Shown piece after piece: positions 6,665-15,602 of a stretch of DNA of 34,029 bases. A program made the translations under genes and the position numbers. The stretch's first letter is position 1, and each line of letters starts with the position of its first letter. This DNA is from Arthrobacter sp. Bi26. GTDB taxonomy: Bacteria; Actinomycetota; Actinomycetes; Actinomycetales; Micrococcaceae. Below the pieces are notes generated by a model, which did not search any database, was not told the DNA's origin, and saw only the letters and a list, made by a program, of their open reading frames with translations. The DNA is taken from the NCBI RefSeq assembly GCF_918697925.1, contig NZ_CAKKMF010000058.1:1-34029 (forward strand). The letters run 5' to 3'.

Positions 6665-7633
6665 ATGCCTAAATTTTCGTTTCGGTGCGCCAAAGTTGTC
6701 CGCCGATCCCGTCCCGTTCGCGCCGCCGGAGCCGCCGTCGCTGCCGTTCTTCTCTGCCTGTCCCTGGCCGCGTGCGGGAGTGCCGGCCAGGGCCAGGGGT
6801 CCGGGGACGGGAAGCCCGTAGTCTTGACCACCTTCACCGTCCTTGCCGACGTGGCCCAGAACGTGGCGGGGGACAAGCTGCAGGTCGAATCCATCACCAA
6901 GGCCGGCGCTGAGATCCACGGCTACGAGCCCACCCCCGGCGATATCCGCAAGGCAGCCAAGGCGGACCTGATCCTGGACAACGGCCTGAACCTTGAAGCG
7001 TGGTTTGCCCAGTTCGTTGAAGGCCTGGACGTTCCGCACGCCGTGGTGAGCGAAGGCGTGGAGGTGATGTCCATCAGCGAAGACTCCTACCAGGGCAAAC
7101 CGAACCCGCACGCGTGGATGTCGCCGGTCAACGTGCAGATCTATGTGGACAACATGGTGAAGGCGTTCTCGAAGCTCGACCCGGACAACGCTGCGGTCTT
7201 TGAGGCGAACGGCGCGGCCTACAAGGCCAAGCTGCAGTCCGTGAAGGATGAAATGGTCCAGAAGCTGGCGACTGTCCCCGAGGCGCAGCGGGCACTCGTG
7301 ACGTGCGAGGGCGCGTTCTCTTACCTGGCGCGCGACGCCGGCCTCCGGGAGGTCTACATCTGGGCCGTCAACGCCGAACAGCAGGCCACCCCGCAACAGA
7401 TCACCAAGGCGATCGAATTCGTGAAGGCCAACAAGGTCCCCGCAGTCTTCTGCGAGTCCACGGTGTCGGACGCACCGATGCGCCAGGTGGAGGGAGCCAC
7501 GGGTTCGACGTTCGGCGGGGTGCTGTACGTGGATTCGCTCTCCGAATCGGACGGGCCCGTCCCCACGTACCTGGACCTCATCCGGCACGACTCCAAGATC
7601 ATCACCGAGGGCCTGACAGGAGCGGCATCATGA
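6665..7633 (+). CDS. Metal ABC transporter substrate-binding lipoprotein (Mn/Fe type)
   Basis: A 322-residue lipoprotein of cluster A-I. The signal peptide has an arginine-rich start and a lipobox Leu-Ala-Ala-Cys ending at Cys37. Four likely metal ligands are His85, His149, Glu215 and Asp290. The last three intervals (66 and 75 residues) equal those of pneumococcal PsaA (His139, Glu205, Asp280). A Glu in third place and the lack of a His-rich loop favour Mn or Fe over Zn, which usually uses a third His. The stop overlaps the ATPase start (ATGA), so the three genes form an operon. It would capture the metal outside the membrane for the permease. Confidence 0.9.
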   Translation: MPKFSFRCAKVVRRSRPVRAAGAAVAAVLLCLSLAACGSAGQGQGSGDGKPVVLTTFTVLADVAQNVAGDKLQVESITKAGAEIHGYEPTPGDIRKAAKADLILDNGLNLEAWFAQFVEGLDVPHAVVSEGVEVMSISEDSYQGKPNPHAWMSPVNVQIYVDNMVKAFSKLDPDNAAVFEANGAAYKAKLQSVKDEMVQKLATVPEAQRALVTCEGAFSYLARDAGLREVYIWAVNAEQQATPQQITKAIEFVKANKVPAVFCESTVSDAPMRQVEGATGSTFGGVLYVDSLSESDGPVPTYLDLIRHDSKIITEGLTGAAS

Positions 7634-8478
7634 GCAATCCGGCGATTCTGGTGGAAAACGTCACCGTCCACTACGGCGAGGTCCTGGCGCTCGACGCCGC
7701 GTCGCTGTCCCTTGACACTGCCCGGATCTGCGGCCTGGTGGGCATGAACGGCTCCGGCAAATCCACGCTGTTCAAGGCGATCATGGGAATGATCAAGCCC
7801 GACGCCGGCCGCGTCCTCATCAACGGTGAACCGCCCGCCAAGGCGCGCAAGGCCGGCGGGATCGGCTACGTCCCGCAGAGCGAGGACGTGGACTGGCAGT
7901 TCCCGCTGTCCGTCCGCGACGTGGTGATGATGGGCCGCTACGGGCACCAGGGGTTCACCCGCCGCGCTTCCAAGGCGGACCGCGCCGCCGTCGACCTCGC
8001 CCTGGACCGGGTGGAACTCTCCGAGTTCGCCGGCCGGCAGATCGGCCAGCTTTCGGGCGGGCAGAAGAAGCGTGCCTTCATGGCCCGGGGAATCGCCCAG
8101 GGAGCCACCATGATGCTCCTGGACGAGCCGTTCGCCGGCGTCGACAAGCGCTCCGAGGCGACCATCACGCGCCTGCTCAAGGAGCTCGCCTCGGACGGCT
8201 GCACCATCCTGATCTCAACCCATGACCTTCATGCCCTGCCGCAACTATGCGACGAAGCCGTGCTCCTGATGCGCAAAGTCCTCATGCACGGCCCGCCCGA
8301 GGTCGTCCTGCAACCCGAGCACCTGGCCATGGCATTCGGCCTCGACGTGCTCAACCGCGACCTCCCCGGCGCGGCCGACCCCGACGACGGTCTCACCGCC
8401 CCGGATCCCGCTGACCGGCAACTCACTGACCCGGATCTCCCTTACCGGGCCGCATCGAAACCACAAGGCAGGAGCTGA
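7630..8478 (+). CDS. Metal ABC transporter ATP-binding protein
   Basis: A 282-residue ATPase. The Walker A motif is Gly-Met-Asn-Gly-Ser-Gly-Lys-Ser-Thr near residue 38. The signature is Leu-Ser-Gly-Gly-Gln-Lys-Lys-Arg, the Walker B Met-Met-Leu-Leu-Asp-Glu-Pro, and the switch His lies in Ile-Ser-Thr-His-Asp-Leu. The Q-loop reads Val-Pro-Gln-Ser-Glu-Asp-Val-Asp-Trp, typical of Mn/Zn importers. A Pro/Asp-rich tail of about 50 residues follows the domain. The ATG at 7630 has an AGGAG element and overlaps the previous stop by four bases. It powers the import system formed with its neighbours. Confidence 0.93.
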   Translation: MSNPAILVENVTVHYGEVLALDAASLSLDTARICGLVGMNGSGKSTLFKAIMGMIKPDAGRVLINGEPPAKARKAGGIGYVPQSEDVDWQFPLSVRDVVMMGRYGHQGFTRRASKADRAAVDLALDRVELSEFAGRQIGQLSGGQKKRAFMARGIAQGATMMLLDEPFAGVDKRSEATITRLLKELASDGCTILISTHDLHALPQLCDEAVLLMRKVLMHGPPEVVLQPEHLAMAFGLDVLNRDLPGAADPDDGLTAPDPADRQLTDPDLPYRAASKPQGRS

Positions 8479-8481
8479 CCC

Positions 8482-9357
8482 ATGGATCTCTTCGACATCC
8501 TGCTGGAACCGCTGAGCTATGACTTCATGGTCCGTGCCATCATCACCACGGCGCTGGCTGCGATTGTGTGCGCCGTGCTGAGCTGCTGGCTGGTGCTGAT
8601 CGGCTGGTCACTGATGGGCGACGCCGTCTCCCACGCCGTGCTGCCGGGCGTGGTGCTCGCCTACATCGTCGGGGCGCCCTTCGCCCTGGGAGCGCTGGTA
8701 TTCGCGCTCATTGCCGTGACCCTGATCGGGGTGGTCCGCAACACGAGCCGGGTGAAGGAGGACGCGGCGATCGGGATCGTCTTCACCTCACTGTTCGCCC
8801 TGGGCCTGGTGCTCATCTCCGTCACACCGAGCCAAACGGACCTGAACCACATCATCTTCGGCAACCTGCTCGGCGTCAGCATCCCGGACCTCATCCAGGT
8901 TCTTGTGCTGGGCGTGGTCGCCTTCACCATCCTGATCCTCAAGCGGCGCGACCTGACGCTCTACGCCTTCGACCCCACGCACGCCCACGCGATCGGGCTG
9001 TCCCCGAAACGCCTCGGAGCCCTCTTGCTGGGCCTCCTGGCGCTGACCTCCGTCGTGGCGCTGCAGACCGTGGGCGTGGTGCTGGTAGTGGCCATGCTGA
9101 TCATCCCCGGCGCCACGGCCTACCTGCTGACGGACCGGTTCTCCCGCATGCTCGTGATCGCGCCGGTCATTTCCGCGGTGTGCTCCATCGCCGGCATCTA
9201 CCTCAGCTATTACCTCGACACCGCCTCCGGCGCCATGGTGGTCCTGACGCAGGGGGCCGCCTTCGCCGCCGTCTACCTGTTCAGCCCCCGGCAGGGCCTG
9301 ATCGGGACGCGGCTGGCGAAGGCCCGGCGCAAGAACGCGGTTGTGCTCGCGGCCTGA
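8482..9357 (+). CDS. Metal ABC transporter permease (ABC-3 family)
   Basis: A 291-residue membrane protein with about eight hydrophobic helices. It carries family landmarks: Leu-Met-Gly-Asp-Ala-Val-Ser-His-Ala-Val-Leu-Pro-Gly near residue 49, Glu-Asp-Ala-Ala-Ile-Gly-Ile-Val-Phe, and Ala-Met-Leu-Ile-Ile-Pro-Gly-Ala-Thr-Ala-Tyr. It starts three bases after the ATPase stop with a GGAG-type ribosome-binding site. Together with the lipoprotein and ATPase it makes a complete Mn/Fe-type importer. Confidence 0.93.
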   Translation: MDLFDILLEPLSYDFMVRAIITTALAAIVCAVLSCWLVLIGWSLMGDAVSHAVLPGVVLAYIVGAPFALGALVFALIAVTLIGVVRNTSRVKEDAAIGIVFTSLFALGLVLISVTPSQTDLNHIIFGNLLGVSIPDLIQVLVLGVVAFTILILKRRDLTLYAFDPTHAHAIGLSPKRLGALLLGLLALTSVVALQTVGVVLVVAMLIIPGATAYLLTDRFSRMLVIAPVISAVCSIAGIYLSYYLDTASGAMVVLTQGAAFAAVYLFSPRQGLIGTRLAKARRKNAVVLAA

Positions 9358-9457
9358 GCCCGGCCGACGGCGGCAGGCGCCTCAGCGGTGGTCGTCGGTG
9401 CCATACTGAGGACGCAAGCCGCCGCCGGCAGGCTGGGCAACTACTTGCGAGGACTCC

Positions 9458-11107
<1,650 letters not shown>

Positions 11108-11138
11108 CGGAACGATGCGCCGGGATTTGCGGACTCGA

Positions 11139-11160
11139 AATAGAACATTGTTCGGCTATT
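11139..11160. promoter_or_regulatory. AT-rich dyad downstream of the ABC-F gene
   Basis: GAAC-ATT-GTTC at 11143-11153 lies between AATAG and CTATT arms. It sits in an unusually AT-rich stretch (about 11135-11200) for this genome, upstream of the permease leader. It could be an operator or part of an upstream promoter. Confidence 0.3.
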
Positions 11161-11237
11161 CTGCAGATTTGGCGCCATTAATTAGGGATAGTACCCATCT
11201 GGTGTTGCCCGCGTCACGGCCAAGCCGGGAATTCTAG

Positions 11238-11373
11238 TACGATGGATGAGCCGCGCGAAGCTTTGACTTTGTGAGGTTCGGTACACGAGGCTGCCCCACC
11301 GGGCAGAACCCGAATGCTGTGTAACCGAATCCCGGTCCCGTCCCGGCCATAATTCGACCTACAAGGAACCGTT
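11238..11373 (+). promoter_or_regulatory. Possible promoter and structured leader of the amino acid permease
   Basis: TACGAT at 11238-11243 could be a -10 box, leaving a leader of about 120 nt before the GTG at 11374. The leader can fold: GGTTCGGTACAC at 11275-11286 pairs with GTGTAACCGAATCC at 11319-11332 with small bulges. It encloses a strong hairpin CTGCCC-CACC-GGGCAG at 11291-11306. I cannot match this to a known riboswitch class by eye. Confidence 0.35.
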
Positions 11374-12831
11374 GTGCCATCACTTACCCCCACAGAACTC
11401 AAGAGCGCGCCAGCGGAATCCGCCGTCGACTCGACCCTCAGCGCCGAGGGCTATAAGAAGACCCTGAGCGGCCGCCACGTGACGATGATCTCGATGGGTG
11501 GCGCAATCGGCGTCGGCCTGTTCATGGGGGCCGGCGGACGCCTGGCCTCCACGGGCCCGGCGCTGATCTTCTCCTACGCCATTGCCGGCGTGATCGCCTA
11601 CCTGCTCATGCGGGCACTGGGCGAGCTCATCATGTACCGCCAGACCTCGGGCTCCTTCGTCAGCTACGCCGGCGAAATGTTCGGCAAGAAGGGCGCCTTC
11701 CTCTCCGGCTGGATGTACTTCATCAACTGGGGCATGACCGGGATCGCGGAACTGATCGCGATCGGCCTGTACTTCCAGTTCTTCTTCCCCAATGTCCCGG
11801 TGGAAGCCTCCGCGATTGCCGCCCTGGCGCTGCTGGTGGCCGTCAACCTGCTCAGCGTCAAGGCGTTCGGCGAGTTTGAATTCTGGGCTTCCTGCCTCAA
11901 GGTTGGCGCCATCCTGATCTTCCTGGCCGTTGGCACCTTCATGGTGGTCACCAACGCCAAGGTGGGCGATGGCCACGCCTCAGTCGCCAACCTCTTTGCC
12001 GACGACGGCGGGATGTTCCCCAAGGGCGCCCTCGTGATGGTCCTCGTGCTCAACGCCGTGATCTTCGCCTACAACGGCATCGAACTCGTCGGCATCACCG
12101 CCGGCGAGATGGAAAACGCCAAGCGCGAAGTGCCCAAGGCGATCCGCGCCGTCGTACTGCGCATTGTAGTGTTCTACGTCGGTTCCGTGCTGCTGCTGGC
12201 CATGCTGCTGCCCTCCGACCAGTACAAGGCCGGCGTGTCCCCGTTCGTCACCGTGTTTGGCCAGATGGGCCTCGGCTGGGTGGGCGACGTGATGAACATG
12301 ATCGTCATCACCGCCGCCCTGTCCTCCTGCAACTCGGGCCTGTACTCGATTGGCCGTGTCTTCCGCACCATGGCCAACAACGGGCATGCCCCGCAGTGGC
12401 TCACCAAGATGTCCAAGCGCCACGTACCGTACGCCGCCATCCTCGCGATCGCCGCTTTCTACCTCGTGGGCATCCTGCTGAACATCTGGCTGGGCGGCTC
12501 GCACGCCTTCGACCTCGCGCTGAACACCGCGTCCATCGGCGTGATCTTCACGTGGGGCGCCATCTTCGCCAGCCAGATCGCGCTGCGCCACCAGAAGGGC
12601 CGCGTCTCCAGCCTCCCCATGCCGGGCTCGCCCTGGACCAGCTGGGCCGGACTGGTCGCGCTGCTGGCCATCACCGTGCTGATCGGCTTCGACACCATGA
12701 CCAGCAAGACCGGCGAGGTCTTCCACCTGGGCCTGTGGACCCTGGCCACCGTTCCGTTCTTCGCCCTGGTGCTGTGGCTGGGCTGGCAGAAGGTCAAGAA
12801 CAACGCGCCCAAGAGCGAGCTCTACAGCTAG
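11374..12831 (+). CDS. Amino acid permease, APC superfamily (AnsP-like)
   Basis: A 485-residue transporter with about twelve hydrophobic helices. The first helix has Gly-Gly-Ala-Ile-Gly-Val-Gly-Leu-Phe-Met-Gly-Ala-Gly. The following Arg-Ala-Leu-Gly-Glu-Leu and Ser-Gly-Ser-Phe-Val-Ser-Tyr-Ala motifs, and Gly-Trp-Met-Tyr-Phe-Ile-Asn-Trp, resemble L-asparagine permeases within the amino-acid/proton symporter group. Substrate cannot be fixed from sequence; asparagine or another neutral or aromatic amino acid is plausible. The start is GTG at 11374 with AAGGA seven bases upstream. It is convergent with the hpa operon, and no partner enzyme gene lies beside it. Confidence 0.88.
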   Translation: MPSLTPTELKSAPAESAVDSTLSAEGYKKTLSGRHVTMISMGGAIGVGLFMGAGGRLASTGPALIFSYAIAGVIAYLLMRALGELIMYRQTSGSFVSYAGEMFGKKGAFLSGWMYFINWGMTGIAELIAIGLYFQFFFPNVPVEASAIAALALLVAVNLLSVKAFGEFEFWASCLKVGAILIFLAVGTFMVVTNAKVGDGHASVANLFADDGGMFPKGALVMVLVLNAVIFAYNGIELVGITAGEMENAKREVPKAIRAVVLRIVVFYVGSVLLLAMLLPSDQYKAGVSPFVTVFGQMGLGWVGDVMNMIVITAALSSCNSGLYSIGRVFRTMANNGHAPQWLTKMSKRHVPYAAILAIAAFYLVGILLNIWLGGSHAFDLALNTASIGVIFTWGAIFASQIALRHQKGRVSSLPMPGSPWTSWAGLVALLAITVLIGFDTMTSKTGEVFHLGLWTLATVPFFALVLWLGWQKVKNNAPKSELYS

Positions 12832-12844
12832 GACCCACCGGTCC
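12831..12844. terminator. Small hairpin between permease and hpaI
   Basis: GGACC-CACC-GGTCC begins at the last base of the permease stop codon, in the short gap between convergent genes. The stem is only five base pairs with no T run, so termination here is a weak call. Confidence 0.3.
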
Positions 12845-12868
12845 CGTCGCGTTTAACGCCGCGGATCT

Positions 12869-13702
12869 TCAGTAGCTGGCAGGGGTGTCGGCAGGCCCCA
12901 CCACCGGGTCCGCTGGGATGTAGTCGGCAGCGAGTGCCTCGGAGCCGCGGGCCAGGATGGACACATCGGCCCCGACCAGCACGAAGGCCGCGCCGGCTGC
13001 CATGTAGTGGCGCGCGGTGGCGGGGTTGAAAGCGTTCACGCCCGCGGGTTTGCCGGCCGCTTTGGCGGCGGCAAGGCAGTGTTCGACGGCGGCGCGCACC
13101 CGGGGGTGTTCCTGCTGGCCCAGCAAACCCATGGAGGCGGCGAGGTCTGAGGGGCCCAGGAAGATCGCGTCCACGCCGTCCACCGCCAGGATGTTCTCCA
13201 CGGCGGCAACCGCGGCTTCGGATTCGATCTGGACGGTGACGCTGACGGTCTCGGAAGCGCGGGCGAGGTAGTCGGGAGTCCGGTTCCAGCGGGCGGCGCG
13301 CGCCAGCGCGGAGCCCACGCCGCGCACACCGTGCGGCGGGTAGCGGGTGGCCGCTACCGCGGCCTCCGCCTCGGCTGCCGAGTTCACCATGGGGATCAGC
13401 AGGTTCTGGACGCCGAGGTCCAGGTATTGCTTGATGAGCACCGTGTCGTTCACCGGCGGACGGACCATGGCCTGGACCGGGTAGCCGTGGACGGCCTGCA
13501 GCTGGGCCAGGATGGATTCGAGGCCGTTGGGGCTGTGCTCGGCGTCGATCAGGAGCCAGTCCAGTCCGGCACCCGCGCACAGTTCGGCCACCAGGGGGCT
13601 GCCGGAGCAGACCCACATCCCGGCCAGCGGGCGGCCGGCGCCGCCCGTTTGGTTGCGCAGGGCGTCACGGAAGGTGGGGTCTGGTTCTACTCGAAGCGGC
13701 AT
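12869..13702 (-). CDS. hpaI: 4-hydroxy-2-oxoheptanedioate aldolase
   Basis: A 277-residue class II pyruvate aldolase of the HpcH/HpaI family. It splits 4-hydroxy-2-oxoheptane-1,7-dioate into pyruvate and succinic semialdehyde, the last step of homoprotocatechuate meta-cleavage. The likely catalytic and metal residues are His56, Arg81, Glu160 and Asp186. Each sits exactly eleven positions after the E. coli HpaI residues His45, Arg70, Glu149 and Asp175. Its start overlaps the end of hpaH by 16 bases in another frame, indicating translational coupling. It is the last gene of the operon. Confidence 0.93.
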   Translation of the reverse strand: MPLRVEPDPTFRDALRNQTGGAGRPLAGMWVCSGSPLVAELCAGAGLDWLLIDAEHSPNGLESILAQLQAVHGYPVQAMVRPPVNDTVLIKQYLDLGVQNLLIPMVNSAAEAEAAVAATRYPPHGVRGVGSALARAARWNRTPDYLARASETVSVTVQIESEAAVAAVENILAVDGVDAIFLGPSDLAASMGLLGQQEHPRVRAAVEHCLAAAKAAGKPAGVNAFNPATARHYMAAGAAFVLVGADVSILARGSEALAADYIPADPVVGPADTPASY

Positions 13703-14472
13703 GTCACAACTCCCAGGGGTCCGTAGTCGGCGTGCACGGTGTCACCTTTGTACACCCAGAGGGGCCGGGTGAAGGAGCCGGCAAGGATGATGTCGCCGGC
13801 CTTCATGCCGTCCCCGTGGGCGGCGATCTTGTTGGCCAGCCAGTGCACGCCGTTGGCCGGGTGGTCCAGGACACCGGCGGCCACGCCGGTTTCCTCCACG
13901 GTCTGGTTCTTGTAGAGGATCGCGGAAACCCAGCGGAGGTCCACGGCGTCGGGCCGGACAGGGTTTCCGCCCACCACCATGGCGCCCATTGCGGCGTTGT
14001 CGGCGATGGTGTCCACGATGGTCCGGCCCTCCATCTCGATCCGGGAGTCCAGGATCTCGAGGGCCGGGACCACGTAGTCGGTGGCATTCAAGACGTCGAA
14101 GATGGTGCAGCCGGGACCGGCCAGGTCCTTCTTCAGCACGAACGCCAGTTCCACTTCGACCCGCGGGTGGGTGTACTGGTCCCACGGCACCGAGCAGCCG
14201 GTCTCCAGGACCATGTCATCGAAGATGGCGCCGTAGTCCGGTTCGGTGATGCCGGTGGCCGCCTGCATCGCCTTGGACGTGAGGCCGATCTTGCGGCCCA
14301 CCAGGGCCCGTCCGGCGTCCTCGTTTCGGCGCCGCCACAGCTGCTGGACGGCGTAGGAGTCCTCCACCGTCATGTCCGGGTAGCGGGCCGTCAGACGGGG
14401 GACCGGTTTGCGGTTCCGACCGGCTTCCACCAGTTCGTCTGCGATCGCCTGGATGGTCGCGGGATCCAGCAC
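13687..14472 (-). CDS. hpaH: 2-oxo-hept-4-ene-1,7-dioate hydratase
   Basis: A 261-residue hydratase of the FAH-related 4-oxalocrotonate decarboxylase/hydratase family. It adds water to 2-oxohept-4-ene-1,7-dioate to give the HpaI substrate. Glu106, Glu108 and Glu139 fall at the same positions as the metal ligands of E. coli HpcG. The start is GTG at 14472, one base after the hpaD stop, and the 3' end overlaps hpaI. This tight packing supports a single transcript. Confidence 0.93.
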   Translation of the reverse strand: MLDPATIQAIADELVEAGRNRKPVPRLTARYPDMTVEDSYAVQQLWRRRNEDAGRALVGRKIGLTSKAMQAATGITEPDYGAIFDDMVLETGCSVPWDQYTHPRVEVELAFVLKKDLAGPGCTIFDVLNATDYVVPALEILDSRIEMEGRTIVDTIADNAAMGAMVVGGNPVRPDAVDLRWVSAILYKNQTVEETGVAAGVLDHPANGVHWLANKIAAHGDGMKAGDIILAGSFTRPLWVYKGDTVHADYGPLGVVTCRFE

Positions 14473-14473
14473 G

Positions 14474-15562
14474 CTAAACCTGCGCTCCGAGCTTGAAGCC
14501 CGTCTTTTCTCCGGCGGGGCCGTCCTCTTCCTTGCGGGTGTAGGAGAAGCCGTCCGCGCCCACGGTCACGGCCATCTCGCTTTTTTCCTCACGGACAATG
14601 ACGGGCTGCGGGTTGCCGTCGAGGTCCAGGACCAGGGACGCCTCGGTGTACCAGGACGGGACCACGGGATTGCCCCACCAGTCGCGGCGCTGGTTGTCGT
14701 GGACGTCCCAGGTGATGATGGGGTTGTCCGGGTCGCCGGTGTAATAGTCCTGCGTGTAGATCTCGATGCGGTGGCCGTCCGGGTCCAGGATGTAGAGGTA
14801 GAACGCATTGGAGACACCGTGCCGGCCGGGGCCGCGTTCGATCCGGTCGGAAATGCGCAGGGCACCCATCTTGTCGCAGATCTGGATGATGTTGTGCTTC
14901 TCATGCGTGGCGAAGGCAATGTGGTGCAGCCGCGGGCCGTTGCCGCCGGTCAGTGCGGTGTCGTGCACGGTCTGCTTGCGGTGCATCCAGGCGGCGTAGG
15001 TGACGCCGTCGGAGTCCTTGATGTCCTCGGACACGCGGAAGCCCAGGTCCTCGAGGTATTTGCGGCCGCGCGGGACGTCCGGGGTGACCTGGTTGAAGTG
15101 GTCCAGCCGGACCAGCTCGCCGGCCGAGTAGAGGTCGTAGCGCTGGGTGAGGCGCTCGACGTGTTCGGTCTCGTAAAAGAATTCGTAGGGGAAACCGAGC
15201 GGATCCTCGACGCGGACGGCGTCGCCGATGCCCTTGGTGAAGCCTTCCTTGCGGCGCTCGGTGCGGCAGCCCAGTTCCTTGTAGTAGGCCTCGGCGGCGT
15301 CCACCTCGGCGGGGGACTTCACCCGGTAGGCGAAGGCGGCCGCAGCGGCCACGGGGCCCTTGCGCAGCACCAGGTTGTGGTGGATGAACTCTTCCAGGGA
15401 CCGCAGGTAGATGGTGTTCTCGTCTTCCTCGGTGACGTGCAGGCCCAGCAGGTCCACGTAGAACTCGCGGGACTTGGCGAGGTCCGTGACCACGAGTTCC
15501 AGGTAAGCGCAGCGGACGATGTCCGGGGCCGGGACGGTGGGGGTGGGGACGAAGTTGGTCAT
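14474..15562 (-). CDS. hpaD: Homoprotocatechuate (3,4-dihydroxyphenylacetate) 2,3-dioxygenase
   Basis: A 362-residue type I extradiol dioxygenase of the VOC fold that opens the ring of 3,4-dihydroxyphenylacetate. Metal ligands His155, His214 and Glu267 fall exactly where they do in Brevibacterium fuscum HPCD and Arthrobacter globiformis MndD. The second-sphere residues Asn157, Trp192, His200, Arg243 and Tyr257 are also in place. Those two enzymes use Fe(II) and Mn(II) respectively, and sequence alone does not decide which metal is used here. The start is ATG at 15562 with a GA-rich ribosome-binding region. It follows hpaE after a 40-base gap. Confidence 0.96.
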   Translation of the reverse strand: MTNFVPTPTVPAPDIVRCAYLELVVTDLAKSREFYVDLLGLHVTEEDENTIYLRSLEEFIHHNLVLRKGPVAAAAAFAYRVKSPAEVDAAEAYYKELGCRTERRKEGFTKGIGDAVRVEDPLGFPYEFFYETEHVERLTQRYDLYSAGELVRLDHFNQVTPDVPRGRKYLEDLGFRVSEDIKDSDGVTYAAWMHRKQTVHDTALTGGNGPRLHHIAFATHEKHNIIQICDKMGALRISDRIERGPGRHGVSNAFYLYILDPDGHRIEIYTQDYYTGDPDNPIITWDVHDNQRRDWWGNPVVPSWYTEASLVLDLDGNPQPVIVREEKSEMAVTVGADGFSYTRKEEDGPAGEKTGFKLGAQV

Positions 15563-15602
15563 GGTGTTCTCTCTTCTTTGAAAGTGGGGGTGGTGTGCGC
15601 TG

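Noticed and set aside
9358..9457. ABC-F gene as part of the metal-transporter operon
   Set aside because: A 100-bp gap, a separate ribosome-binding site and a different biological role argue against it.
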